A stretch of DNA of 64,000 bases from Simmondsia chinensis (Eukaryota; Streptophyta; Magnoliopsida; Caryophyllales; Simmondsiaceae), in NCBI GenBank assembly GCA_018398585.1, contig JAGTTD010000009.1, positions 8,623,193-8,687,192 of the forward strand, read 5' to 3'. Of this stretch, positions 34,126 to 51,514 are shown piece after piece. The notes beneath the pieces were generated by a model. That model had not been told where the DNA came from. It searched no databases and worked only from the letters and a program-made list of their open reading frames with translations. The position numbers and the translations under genes were made by a program. The first letter of the stretch is position 1; each line of letters opens with the position of its first letter.

Positions 34126-36299
34126 TCTCTCTCGACTTTTTGTCCATTTTTCTCCTTTACACTTTTCTTTTATTCCGAATATAGAAAAAAACACTTTCTG
34201 TTAAATATTTTTTTCCTTTATTTTCTTAATTTTGAATGTAGCCACAAGTTTCTATATACATTTAAATTTAAAAATTATATTAATTGCTCTTAAATTTTAT
34301 ATTGTCTTTTATGTATTGTTTTAGTTGGTTTTTGTTAATTTAATATGTACGCTAATAAATATTTTAGTATTACTCTTAAAGCTAATCGAAAACCGATGGT
34401 GTCTCCCTTGCACCGAACATGACCTAATCAATTGCTTGAGGTCACCCAAAATTTAGGGATTTTAAATTTTAAGAGTCATACTTTTAAAGTCTTAATTATT
34501 AATATTAATAAATTTTATAATATATTTAATTAATATTATGTATTTTATATAAAACCTTTTTTTTTTTAAATTGCGACTCATCGCCTCGAAAATATCAGCA
34601 GCAGCCTCGTGTTTCACACATGTATTATATGGACATTTTATCCGTCCTTAGATGGCAAAAGGTCATATATCATGCATTAATTAAGGTGTATGGCCAAATT
34701 AATGATCATATTATAAATAATCAAATTTTTTTTTGTTGCTATATAAATATTAAAAAACAAAATATAAAAATAAATTAGATAATCAATATTTCCTATTTAT
34801 AATCTAGTAAGTCCAAATTTGTTAATAGTAGCTATTCCCCGTGCGATGCACGGACAATATTTGCTCTGTATTGTATTTTTTAGTTGTAAATTTTTGTATT
34901 AACTAAATAATTGGTATTGTACTAAATTATGAAACACCTTATCCACAAAGGTTTTGAAATTATTGGCTAATAAGTTTGGTGTCCGGTCCCCCTTCATGGC
35001 CCCGCGTCTCGATATTTTAGTTTGCTCCCTGCAGTAAAAGTATGTTGTAATTAGTAGTTGTGTATTTCATGTTGCGTTCTTAATGATCTATCTTCATGCG
35101 CTAACTTACATTTTACTTTTACTTCTCAATTAAACCTTGTTTTTACCTTTTATTTTTAGGGTTAGGGACCCGCAGACATAACTCCTCTAGGGTAGTACCC
35201 TGAAAAAGTAATGCTACATTAGAATAGAATATTATTGTCATGTTTTTATTTATGTTTTTCTTTGTAGCCATTTTTTGCAAATGTATAATGTGTACTGATG
35301 TTTGTGTATTTATCTTTAATGTTAACTACAGCTTAATATTATTAAGTATGCCATTGCTTTTGTAATACTAACATGGGTTTTTTGGGTCAACGTAATACTA
35401 ACATGTTCAATAATACATAAAATAAGAGAGCATTATTATAATATTAAATTTATAATATATTAGTATTTTTGTATTTAAATTATATAGGTTTTATATTTTG
35501 GATTTTAGTTTGATAGTATTATTTATATATTTTAGTGATATGTAATATAAATATAACATGTACTATTGTTTTGTTTTATCGTCAATCAAATGACTTCAAA
35601 TTATCCCAAGGCTTGTATGCCCTTTTTTGTTTTGCATTTGTATTAAAAGAGTATTACTAATTATTATAACAATTTACATATTTGATAGTATCTGTAGGTA
35701 CGCTAGTATTAGAAAAATATAAAATATATGGCAATAAAATTTTTGATAGGTCAGCAGTGATTAACTTTTGTGTTCGATACTTCTTGTCGTTAGGATTTTA
35801 TTAAGTTTTGAATCTTAGAGTTGTAATAATTGAAAGTTTAAATCTTACATTAAAGTATGAATATTGTAGATAATATATTGGGTTGTACTTGTTGGAGGGG
35901 TGCAAAAGACATAATGATCTAACATTTGAAAAGGTGCGATATTGAAGCAACGTAGATAGAGACTTAATAAACTCAATAATTATTGTAAGTAGAATATTTT
36001 AACATATACATGAACACTTATACTATGATGTGGGTTAGTTATACTATGCATAACCATAATGATAAAAATTATAATTGAAATTGAGAATATTGTTTATATC
36101 TATTGCAATTCCAAAAGTTTCGAAATAGAAAGGAATAAAATGATATCTGTTGGATTTGATATCTGGGTTTATAAAAATAATTGTGGCAATTAACTTACAT
36201 GCTTATGAAAATAAATAGAGTGGACCAAAAAAATAGGATGAAAAGGTACCTTTACTTGGGGGAATGTAAAGTAGAACCCCATGACCACCAAAGCTTCTT

Positions 36300-36341
<42 letters not shown>

Positions 36342-37754
36342 TTTAAAGAAATCAACCACTGCATCAATTATGCATATCTTTTTAGGCGGTAAATGAAATT
36401 TTGTCAACATAAAGTAGAATATTATTTCAACATAAAAAAAAATAAATAAAAATAAAATGAGAGTTTGTCAACACATTTTTAGTTATACATATCTTTAAAA
36501 AAGTCTTAGTATAAGCTGGTATTTTTAGTTTTGCTAGTGATTTGTCTATTTAGGTGGTAAAAATGGCATATGTAAATTATTGGTTTTACAAAGGCCAAAA
36601 ACTCAACATTCCCTTATCTTTTTTTTATGACATTGCTTTGCATTTAAGCTTACATATGTAAACGACCTCTAAACCACTATCCCTAACCTCATCCACTTGT
36701 CGCTGCTTCATTTCGTCGGTAGTTCTCCCCATCAATTATCGATTAAGTGGTCATATCCCTTTAATTCTTTTTTCCTCCAATAAGTGGCAAGGCAGAATCA
36801 CAAAAAAAAAAAAAAAAGTATATTTTGTTTGTAGAGTAATCTTGTGTTTAGAGAGTAGGCATTTCTTAGTTAACTTCTTGCATTTTGTGGTGTTTTACAA
36901 TGGAGTAATTTGTTACTTGCTATTTATTAGAACTTTTGAATCCATTAAGTTTTGTAACATTTGATTTTTGGATCATCATTATTTCTGGTCGTATTCTTAT
37001 ATTTATTGATATGAAATTAATGTATTGAAGATGAGTATGGAAATCTTTTACAATTTCTTATCCCTTTTAGTACATTTTTTCTTACTATAAATATTTTCTA
37101 TAATTTATCCCAAAATAATTTTAAATTGAATTTGAAATGGTTATAATAAAATAGCAATGTACTGAAAATTGTTATTTTGTGAAATATCAATTTGTGATAA
37201 AAACATAATGAGTAGCAAGTGTCTGAGGGGCTAATTTAATGACTCTCCATTTGTCCAATTTCAATTTTTTCATTGCTAATGTATATTTCAATATTGTTAT
37301 TGCCTAGAATGCCAATGTTGATTTATGATAGCTAATTATTCTCCTTTTTTAAAAAAGTTTTGGAACATGAACAGCCACTTTCTATGAGTGCTAGAATGAG
37401 AGTTTTAAGTTATTTGAGATAGAGCGACACTTCTACTTAATAGTGTAGAATAGATTAAAATAAGAAACTCATGTTTTTACAATATAGTTGCTTTTGTATT
37501 AATAAATTTAGTTTTGTTAATAACAATACCTTGTTTTCTTTCACAACTATGTTGTGTATCAAATTTAAATATTGAATTGAATGCTTATTTAATGTAATTA
37601 TAAAAAAAATAATTCTTTATTAAGGAATGAGTAATTAATGTATTGCGCCATACGATTGCTGAGTTATGCACTTTTGTTCAGCCATACGATTGCTTAGTTA
37701 TTTGCTCTCTTGTTGACAGGATGTCAGGTTACACTATTGATGACAAACTTTTTA
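34126..37754. other. AT-rich intergenic region
   Basis: No gene. It contains a hairpin GTGCGATGCAC near 34842, a (TA)n tract at 36301-36340, and a small imperfect tandem duplication (CCATACGATTGCTGAGTTAT) at about 37648-37705. Confidence 0.5.
36301..36340. repeat. (TA)n microsatellite
   Basis: About 19 TA units. Confidence 0.95.
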
Positions 37755-38475
37755 AGTTGAGGGTTCTAGGAAACAGCCTCCATTTTGGGCAGCCCCCAAA
37801 AGGGGGAAGGCTGCATACATCTACCCCCCAGACCTTGCCTGTGCGGCATGGTTATTAAACTCCTGATCCAAATCATACGATTCTACGATCCCACAATCAT
37901 CAATCGATCCGGATCCTAAGTAGAATCTTAATTTTGTAGAATCTTACCATCCATTGATATTAAACAAAACTAACGAATAGAATCATAATACGATTTTACA
38001 ATTCTACCGATTTTACCTCGATCCTACCATGCATACATAAAAAGTTAAAAAGTAAAAATTTCATGTATATATTATAAATGAACGTACTTTTTTAACCTGA
38101 AGTAAAATAAAGTTAAATTAAATATTTATATATTCTCAAGAAGCTTAAATTAAGCTTAGTTATAAGTTATAAGCTTATATCTTATGCTTAAATTACTTAA
38201 TATTGAAAGTAGAGATCATTGGGATTTGAACTCGTCACCTCTGGGTTAATAAGACTCTAATACTATGCCAAAGAACCAACTTTTTAAAAAGGTTAAACTG
38301 ATGGGTGAAGATTTAATATTTATTTTATGCCTTAAAAGTAGAATCTTACGATTTTTGATTCGATCCTACGATACCAATTCTATAACTCCTCTTACGATCT
38401 TATGTAGAATCTCGATTCTAACAACCTTGCTGTGCGGGAGCCCTTTGAGGCACTGGATTATTGTTGTTGTTGTTT
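37755..38475 (+). mobile_element. SINE/LINE 3' tail split by a hAT MITE
   Basis: 37755-37846 reads GAAACAGCCTCC, GGAAGGCTGCATACATCTAC, CAGACCTTGCCTGTGCGG. After the 583-bp hAT insertion it resumes at 38438 as GAGCCCTTTGAGGCACTGGATTATTGTTGTTGTT. The order and orientation match the shared LINE/SINE tail. The head is not identified. Confidence 0.8.
37847..38429. mobile_element. hAT MITE with perfect 8-bp TSD
   Basis: 583 bp with ends CATGGTTATTAAACTC and, inward from the right, CAAGGTTGTTAGAATC. It is flanked by CTGTGCGG at 37839-37846 and 38430-38437. Same family as 2929-3984 but without its GC-rich core. Removing it restores the SINE/LINE tail exactly. Confidence 0.92.
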
Positions 38476-38734
38476 CCACTTTGTTGACTTATATTTGTAC
38501 TTTTATTCAAATTAATAACTTATTTTTTTCTTAAAAATAATTTGTAGCATTTTATTTTAGAGACAATTTGGTGCAAATATCTTAAGTATCGATAATATAT
38601 TTTTTAAGTACCCTTTTGTTCTAAAATATTGTTCAGATACCCTGAATTTGGCCAAATTTTTTCTGGAATACCCTTTACATAAAAATGTCAGATATCCATT
38701 AGCTTTTACTAACGTAGCACCCAAAAATTAATTA

Positions 38735-39392
38735 GGATAAATTCAGAAAACCTCCTGTCTTTTACTTTAAAAACTAAAAACTTTCTCACAAATAAAGGCA
38801 TTCACACCCCTCCCCCCCAATTTTTAAAAATTTATCACTTAACACCTATGCGACCTATTTTTGACCATTTTACCCATAATATTTAATTTTATATTTTAGA
38901 AGGGTTTTATATTATTTGGCAAAAATTAAAAATTTTATGTTTTTAACAAAAGAATTAAGGGAATTTTCTATGTTCATAAAAATATAATTATTTTAATTAA
39001 TTATAGTAATATTATTATAAGTTCAGAAGATAAAAAGTATTTTAAAATTTTTATAAAAAATATTATGAGATAAAATATAATATTTTTTGTTGATATTATA
39101 ACATCACTACTATAATTAATTAAAATAATAATTTTTATAAATATAGAAAACCTTCCTTTTTAAAAATATTAAAAAAAATCCTTATTTTTCTTCAAAATAT
39201 ATAAACCCTACCTCAAAAAAAAAAATCAAACTGTTAACTATTTTATTTTAAGGGGCAAAATAGTTAAAAAAGGTTGTTTGGGAGCAAAGTGAAAAATTTT
39301 TAAACGTGAGAGGGTTTAGTGAGTGATTTTATTTGTGAGGGAGATTTTATGTTATTGAAACAAAAGTCAAAGAGATTTTCTTTAATTTACCC
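38735..39392. mobile_element. Mutator-like MITE with perfect 9-bp TSD
   Basis: 658 bp, flanked by AATTAATTA at 38726-38734 and 39393-39401. Long inverted arms (over 70 bp, imperfect) begin GGATAAATTCAGAAAACCTC and, inward from the right, GGGTAAATTAAAGAAAATCT. It has no transposase and is unrelated to the family at 5326. Confidence 0.88.
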
Positions 39393-39574
39393 AATTAATT
39401 ATTTGAAAAATAACTTTTTTTTTAATTAAATTACAAAAATAACCATATTCTCCTCTTCTATTTACCGCCGCTGCGAACAGTCACCCACCTGCTACCATCG
39501 TCCTTGCCACTGCCACCATCATGGGCCTTTCCCACACCCGACGCCACCATTGGCATCCGATCGCCAACCTTGCC

Positions 39575-39720
39575 CACCACAACAACAACAAACCCAGTGT
39601 CTGCAAGGGCTCCCGCAAAGCAGGATTTGGGGGGTAAATGTACGCAGCCTCCCCCTTTTAGGGGGCTACCCTGAAGAGAAGCTGTTTCCCCCATCCCTAG
39701 AAACCCTATTATCGGGATAG
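39575..39720 (-). mobile_element. SINE/LINE 3' tail, minus strand
   Basis: On the minus strand: GGAAACAGCTTCTCTTCAGG, GGAGGCTGCGTACATTTACC, CTTTGCGGGAGCCC, GACACTGGGTTTGTTGTTG. It retains the full tail and TTG repeats. The sequence upstream of the tail (to about 39775) is not 5S and not recognised. Confidence 0.78.
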
Positions 39721-39775
39721 GGATTGTCCATATCGACAGTGAGGATTAGGGGAAAGCCGGTTACTACATTGGGGG

Positions 39776-41394
39776 TTGGAGAGGTCTAGGATGGTGATGG
39801 TGATGATGGTGGCAACGGGCAAAGGTCATTGTAGTCGAAGATGGCAGGCAACAAGCATAATGAAAGGATTTCCACCTTTTTATTTTTAAAATTATTTTAA
39901 ATGTCAATTATTTTTTTTGCCTTAGTTAAAATATTATTTTCTATTTTTTAGTTTTAAACCACCACCTTAAATTATCAGTGAGTTTCTAAAAAGTATATGA
40001 GAAAAATATCAAAGTTCATGTGACTTTAAAAGCATTTTAGAATATCAAAACATTTGAAAATAAATTATCAAATTTCATAATTATACACAAAGTGAATTTT
40101 CTCCTTATTTTTTGAAAAATTCAAGAGTTATCTACATTTTAGTATTTCGATATTTTTTAAAAATAATAAAAAGAATCATGAAGTTTTTGAATTAATAATA
40201 ACCTTAATTTTTTGTCGTATTAATAAAAGACTCCTCTCTGAAATGGTGACATTATTTTTCATTGCAGATTTGATGTGACAATTATTTTCTTTTATTAATG
40301 CAACAACAAAATAACAAAAGAAACCTTCAATATTCTTATTTCTTATGTTATTAGCACATAATTCGAGATGTTATAATATGTAAAAATTACTTTTTTCGCT
40401 TAATTTGTTAAAAAATATGGTTATTGAGCGATATTTTTTATCATTTTACTGTATTATTAATAAAAAAAAAGCAATTGTCACTTTAGTTATGTTAACAGAA
40501 AATGACATCATCACGTCAGAGAGTAGACTTTTTATTAATAGGACAAAAATTTAGAAAATTTTTTATTAATACGATAAAAATTTAGGAAATTTTTTATTAA
40601 TTCAAAAAGATTATGATTTTATTTGTTACTTTCAAAAATATCGGATACTGAAATATAAAAATTCTAAATTTAACCTCCCATCTTTTAATATTTATATGAT
40701 ATCATCTATCTAATAGAAGACCTATCTGAACCTAAAATATAAATATAAAGATCTATTTAAAAAGTAAATTGAAATAAATTTTATTTAAATAAATTTATAA
40801 ATATAAAAATATATAAACTAATCAAGCTAGTCGACATTTTTTTTTTTTTTTTTTTTTGAACATTAGCTAGTCGACATTGGATAATCTAAATTCAAACCCA
40901 ACAATAAGAGTACATGAATGACACCTTCCCCACTCTTTCTCACCATTATTTCTTCTTTGTCAAACCAAATTCATCATTTTCAATACATGATTCATTCATT
41001 TCATCTTGACCCCTTCTTCTCCCCATTTCAATTCATTCCCCCCCTGATCGTCTCTTTTACTGAACTTTTCTTGACTTAGACCCCTTGTAAAATCCTCATA
41101 AACCCCTCTAAATCCTGCCCCAAAATCCCTCTTTCCGTCAAAAAAAAATCTTTTTTTATCTTTGAATTCATCTTTCTCTGTTCAGATCACCATCTGGGTA
41201 CCCCTAAAGTTGGTGACTTTTTTCATCTGGGGCTGTAAAATTTGATTTCTGGGGGTTCTGATTCAAATCTATTGATAAAAATCCCTATTTTTGTTAAAAA
41301 TCTCTGCCTTCAGCTTTCAATTCATACCCTAAGGTTTGTAATTTTCTCATCTGGGTCTGTCAATTTTGATTTTCTGAGGTCCTGATTGATAAAG
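39776..41394. other. CDPK upstream region and probable leader
   Basis: AT-rich to about 40900, with a poly(T) run at 40841-40857. It then becomes pyrimidine-rich (40920-41160), as expected for a plant promoter and 5' UTR. Two similar roughly 50-bp segments, TTTCATCTGGGGCTGTAAAA... (from about 41221) and TCTCATCTGGGTCTGTCAAT... (from about 41346), lie about 124 bp apart. No upstream gene. Confidence 0.5.
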
Positions 41395-46423
<5,029 letters not shown>

Positions 46424-46744
46424 CACTCTTCTTTGTCGCAGTTTTAAACATGGGAAGGAGGCGTTTTGTGACTCCATTAGAGAATGCCTTGGTTCCACAG
46501 TTCTTGCAGCCAAGTTGAGTTTTTCTTTGTAAAAAGTTTGTGGATACAGAGTTACCCTCTTTTTCTCTTCATTTTTTCTTCCTTTTCTTTGGGTTTTTGA
46601 ATACTAATTTTGCCTTGTGTTTGGAGATTCAAAGTGTTCTACTCTTGAGAAACAAAGAATTCTCTTGTTGTATTGGATCAGGCTTCCTCTTTGTCTGTAA
46701 CATTTACTGTGCAAGTTAGTTTCTGCTGAGCCATCAGCTGTGGT
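46424..46744 (+). other. CDPK 3' flank / probable 3' UTR
   Basis: T-rich sequence with GTTGTATTGG and TTTGTCTGTAAC motifs. No canonical AATAAA is evident. It ends at the TSD of the hAT MITE (GCTGTGGT, 46737-46744). Confidence 0.5.
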
Positions 46745-47225
46745 TAATGGGGTAAAAGGGATGAGACAAGTTGAGCCAAGCACTCCCTTGTTCGAACTCG
46801 AGCTCGATAAGGCTTATTGAGCTCGAGTTCAAGCCAAGCTCTTATCGAGCTTTTCAACCTTTGTTTGAGCTTGTTTTGATAAGATTTTAGTATGTTCGAT
46901 ACTCGGCTTGTTAGACTTATCCAGCCGAGTTGAGCTCGTTGTCGAGCCATCAAGTTAAGCTCACTACTGAGTCGGGATTTTCAAGTTACTGTTGAGCCAT
47001 TATCGAATAATTTTCAAGCCAAAACTAAATGTTATCAAGCTCTTAATGAGCCCTTAACAATTTCTTATTGAGCCTTTTAATGAGCTCTTATTAAATCCTT
47101 ATTAAACTGTTCGCTAACGTTAACGAACTGAGCACCCCCAATTCGAAAGCTTGTTAAGCTTTTGACCGCTAATGCAATTTCGAACACAAGTAGTTTATCG
47201 AATGTTCGGTTCGTTTATACCCCTA
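46745..47225. mobile_element. hAT-like MITE of the TAGGGGTATAAACGA family
   Basis: 481 bp. The flanks GCTGTGGT (46737-46744) and GTTGTGGT (47226-47233) match at 7 of 8. The right end reads inward TAGGGGTATAAACGAACCGA; the left end TAATGGGGTAAAAGGGATGA is more degenerate. The interior is rich in GAGCTCGAGTTC-type repeats. Related ends occur at 47890 and 63814. Confidence 0.65.
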
Positions 47226-47529
47226 GTTGTGGTCTTGCAAAAATCCAAGTCAAATGCTACTGGAAACTGTTTTCTATTATTTGAAGCAAGCCCCAAAGTT
47301 AATATAATGTGCAGGGCAAGGTTGAAAGGCAAATAAAGTCGGACGAGACAGAAAACATAAGCAAAAAACAAAGGTAACAAATAGAGTTTTAGTTCATATA
47401 AAAGTTTTTAACCGTTCACTGATGTCTTGTATTACTTTTACGTCGTACCAGCATTTGATGCAGTTGTGATACCGTGCAGTCTCGTAAGGTGAGCTAGGTG
47501 TATCGATTGCTTAAGTTTTGGAGCTGTTT

Positions 47530-47890
47530 CATTTGTGCCTAGATGTGTATTTGAGCTGATCCAAGCTCGAGTTCATATGGCTTGAGACTTGGTTCAATTA
47601 TATTTAGCTCGGCAAAATTTCAAACTTGAGCTTGGCTCAGGCTCGACTTGATTTGGTTGAACTCGAACTTGGCTTAGTGAGCTCTGAACTGAACTTGCGA
47701 TTAGTTGCTCAATGTAGGCTCGTTTAGATTTGGGCTCAGCTCAACTAGGTTCAAACTTTAGCTCGGTTGGACATGTTTGCACTAATGAATTAAATTAAGA
47801 TAACCTCACTAAGGATTGTTTAGGCTCGTGAGCTTTCGAGTTTTATGATGAGTTGGCTCACGAGAGCTTTGCTCATTTACGCGCCCCTAA
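47530..47890. mobile_element. Second copy of the hAT-like MITE family, partial
   Basis: The right end, read inward, is TTAGGGGCGCGTAAATGAGC (from 47891), followed by GAGCTC-rich sequence (GCTCGAGTTC, GAGCTCTGAACTG) to about 47530. The left end is not resolved. Confidence 0.4.
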
Positions 47891-47924
47891 AGATGCTTGT
47901 TGATTGTAACAACCCCATTCCGAA

Positions 47925-49962
47925 TGACTGGTTCTCCTATTTGTTTTTGAGACAATATTATTTTCATTGGAAACAAAAGTATAAGTTAAAGAGGCACAAT
48001 CCAAGGGTTGTAAGGATTTCTATAAGAGGTTGGCTACTAAAGAGGGAGTGAGGGACCTATACAAAATTGTTAAAGCTAGAGAAATGAGGATTAAGGACCT
48101 GGATCGGGCAAAGTGCATCAAGGGGGAGGATGGAGAGGTGCTCTTGGCCAATGAGCAACAAACTAAAGCAGGGTGAAAAGCCTACTTTTACGATTTGTTG
48201 AACAAAAAATGAGATACTATATATCCCTAGGGGAGTATCGAAACTAGTTACTATAGGTGCATTATACCTGAGGAAGTCAGGCATGTTTTAAACAAGTAGG
48301 TGTAAAGCAGTTGGCTAGATAGAATACCCATTGAGGCATGGAAATACATTGGAGGAAAGGATATAAGTTGGTTGACTAAACTATTCAACCTAATTTTACA
48401 AGCTAAGAAGATGTCTGATGATTGGAGGAAGAACACTTTGATACCAATCTTCAAGAATTAATGAGACATTCAGATTTGTGCCAATTATAGGGGGGGTGTC
48501 AACTCACGAGCCATACCTTGTGGGAGCGGGTCATAAAAAGAAGGCTACAGCAACAAACAGGTTTTTCAAAGAATTAATTAGATTTATGATGAGTAGATCT
48601 ACCATATAAGCGATCCATCTCCTAAGGCGCACTATAAAATACTTTAGAGATAAACAAAAGGATTTACACATGGTTTTTAGCGATTTGGAGAAGGCGTATG
48701 ACATAGCGCTAGGAGAGGTCCCATGAAAGGCCTTGGAGAAAAATAGGAATCCTGGCATCTTATATTAGAGTCATGAAAGACATTATGAGGATGCATTGAC
48801 TAATGTGTGTACAGCAAAAGGGGAGACCAATGCTTTCTCGACGACAGTTGGATTGCATAAAGGATCAGCCTTGAACCCTTTCCTGTTTATTCTGGTTATG
48901 GACGAGCTTACTAGGCATATTTAAGTGGTGTGCCTTGGTGCATGTTTTTTTGCTAATGGTGTAGTCTTGGTAGGCGAGCAGGAGAAGAGGTGAATGAGAC
49001 ACTAGAGCTTTGGAGAAAGGCCTTGGAATAGAAAAGCTTACGGGTCAGTAAGTAGATCAAGAACCGAGAATATGAAATATAAGTTTTGTACTACAACAAG
49101 ATTAAGTTTTGTACCACAAGAAGACCAAGTGTAGAAGATGTGAAGATTACGTTAGAATGCATACTAAAATAAGATTGTTTAAGACATTTGGGCTCTAAGG
49201 TGCAACAAGACGGTGGAGTTGACAAAGATGTGAACAATCAGATTAAGTGGGATGGCATAAGTAGAAGATGGCTTATGCTATACTATGCAATAAAAAGTTC
49301 CTCTAAAGTTGAAGGAAAAATACTATAAAACGGTAGCGAGACCAACTATGTCATAAAGTGCTGAATATTAGCTAGTTAAATGGCGACATACACAAAAGTT
49401 GACGGCAGCGGAGATGAGGATATTACTATAGATGTATGGACACACAAAAAAGAATATGATTGGGAATGGCATTATAAGAAGCAAATTAGACGTAACTCTA
49501 ATTGAGGATAAGTTGAAGGAGCAACTTCTACAATGATTTAGGCAATGTTAGAAGAGACTGATCACTGCCCCTATTAAGATATGTAAACAATTTCATAATA
49601 TGCACTGGAGGAGAGGTAGAGGCAGGCAAAAAAACAAAAAAAAAAAAAAAAACAGGATGAAGATTATTAGACATGATCTTACTCACTTAAATTTTAATGA
49701 GGAGATGGTCTTAGATAGAGCAAAGTGGAGGTTAAAAATACATGTAGTTGATATAGCGATTTAGGATAAATGAGCACAACAATGCTAGTTCACAACGCCC
49801 CTAGGCTTACATATTTGCTTTTGCTGCAGCTTTATTGTTCTTTTTTTTTCTTTTTAAGGTTAGGGGATCCTAAAAGGGTGAGGCTGCGTACATCTCACCC
49901 CTCCGCAGACCTTGCTCTTGCGAGAGCTCTTTGAAGCACCTAGTTTATTGTTGTTTTGTTAC
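47925..49962 (+). mobile_element. RTE-type LINE, decayed copy
   Basis: Recognisable RT-polyprotein blocks in shifting frames: VRDLYKIVKAREMRIKDLDR (about 48045), CIKGEDGEVLLANEQQ, WLDRIPIEAWKYIGG (about 48310), DDWRKNTLIPIF, then remnants of the later RT region at 48820-48990 and of the C-terminal end (AEMRILL, about 49405; IEDKLKEQLL, about 49500). At least a dozen stops and frameshifts. The 3' UTR ends AAGGTTAGGGGATCC, GAGGCTGCGTACATCTCACC, CAGACCTTGCTCTTGCGAGAG, TTATTGTTGTTTTG, the same tail as the LINE at 9760-10731. 5' truncated. Confidence 0.8.
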
Positions 49963-50738
49963 TGTTTGGGAGCAATGTCTAAAGCTAAGTAAGGTAGTTT
50001 AAACCATAACATAACAAAATAAGGGTGAACCAATCACGATATTGAAATAATCCCCATCAAGCAATACTGCCATTTTTGCCAAAAGGCAAAAATTTATTAG
50101 TTGGTTCTTCTAGAGACATTTTCTACATTTACAAAAGCAAATAAAACGAGAGGCAAATAAGTAAGATTCGATTTTCGTTTTACAATGTTCAAAAAAAAAA
50201 AAAATTTCGTTTTGCATACATTAGATATTAAGTTATAAAACTTTTTATATGTAGCCATAATATAAGTTAAATAAAACTAGATTTTCCCTATGCAATGCAC
50301 CGATTACATGTATATTTTAGATAAATTTAAATAATATCTTATCAATTATGGAAAAAAATTGTTATTTGCACATTAAAAATATAGGATAAATTGGATTTGG
50401 TCAGAGTAAAACTTTTACTGAAGAAGGAAAACATTATAAAAAGGAAAAGATACTTATATCATTCTGATTTTTTTTTTCATGACCTATATTAAATATAACA
50501 AAATATAACATTCAATGCCATATCTGTTTATATAGTATCTTCTATCGTAATGAATAGAATGCTTTTGGATTTTTGTGACAAAAAAAAAAGAAAAACCCCG
50601 TATTTGTTTATAAAGTACCTTCTATCATAATTCCTTTAAACACTACTTCCATTGCTATTGGTATATATAGTGAAACCTGTTGGGATCCTAAATTATTAGG
50701 GAGCTTATTTTTTTGTTATTTTATTTGATGCTTTAATT
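49963..50738. other. AT-rich intergenic region
   Basis: No gene. A weak hairpin with CTAGT on the minus strand (about 50275-50310) resembles a Helitron 3' end but is degenerate. Confidence 0.4.
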
Positions 50739-50743
50739 AAAGG

Positions 50744-51472
50744 TGTTGATGTATTTTCAAACTGTGTAATGAAAATTGTAAATGAAGTGTTTCGAAGTTG
50801 GTCCCAACTGTGTGTTTTAAGTGTTTGAATGTGTTTAAACGTGTATCGGGATGTTTGTCGATACACGGGGCTGGTGTACAACAACAACATACCCAGTGCC
50901 TCAATGGCTCCCGCTTGCGCAGGGTCTGGGAATACACGGGGCTGGTGTATCGAGACATATTCATACAAAACATGATTGCAGAAGTGTGTGTCAAAACACA
51001 CAGCCCGTGTGTCGATACATAGATCAACAAAAAGCTACTGCAGACCTGTGTGTTGACACACAGGATTTGTGTGTTGACACACAGATCTACAGCAAAGGTT
51101 CTGCAGACCTGTGTGTCGACACACAGGGGCAATTTTACCAGATTACACTAGTTAACTACCGGCGTTTTTGCACTCCTTTTTTTGGGGTATGTTTTGGGAC
51201 GTCTTCTTTCACTTGATTTATTATATATACCCCACTAGTTTGATTGTTAAAGGATGATAAAAAAAGATCTTTGCTTTTGAAAAACTGTCGTTCTCTTACA
51301 TCTCCCTATATCTCCCTTTACATACTTTCACTCCATTTTATTTGGTTATTGTTGTATCTCCGAGACTATTTCATACTCAGAAATAAGTCTTAAGGAAAGT
51401 GACATAACGCCTCGAAACCTATAGATTGAAAAGTTACCCGTTTACTTGATTTTGCAAGTGTTTACACCAACA
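50744..51472 (+). repeat. 5' LTR of the second-lineage copia element
   Basis: TGTTGATGTATTTTC to TTTACACCAACA. Palindrome array: 51046-51063, about 51068-51083 and 51109-51126, plus weaker units upstream. A TATA-like TTATATATACC lies near 51220. It carries a 53-bp insertion at 50879-50931. Confidence 0.93.
50879..50931 (-). mobile_element. 53-bp tail-only LINE/SINE insertion in an LTR
   Basis: On the minus strand: CCCAGACCCTGCGCAAGCGG, GAGCCATTGAGGCACTGGGT, ATGTTGTTGTTG. It is flanked by a perfect 18-bp TSD ATACACGGGGCTGGTGTA (50861-50878, 50932-50949). It is absent from the 3' LTR, so it inserted after the copia element did. Confidence 0.93.
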
Positions 51473-51514
51473 ATCTTAAGACTTAGTTTTCACGTTTGGG
51501 ATCTTGGGTTTGAT

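Noticed and set aside
34835..34860. Helitron-type hairpin GTGCGATGCAC
   Set aside because: No CTRR end directly after it and no partner end.
39458..39694. Minus-strand ORF of 78 codons with poly-Val
   Set aside because: The valine run is the TTG repeat of a SINE/LINE tail.
50270..50315. Helitron 3' end (hairpin plus CTAGT on the minus strand)
   Set aside because: The hairpin is degenerate, and no 5' TC end or Rep/helicase coding was found.
50705..51216. ORFs rich in CVDTQ/VCRHT repeats over the LTR
   Set aside because: Translation of the palindrome array; present in several frames and both strands.
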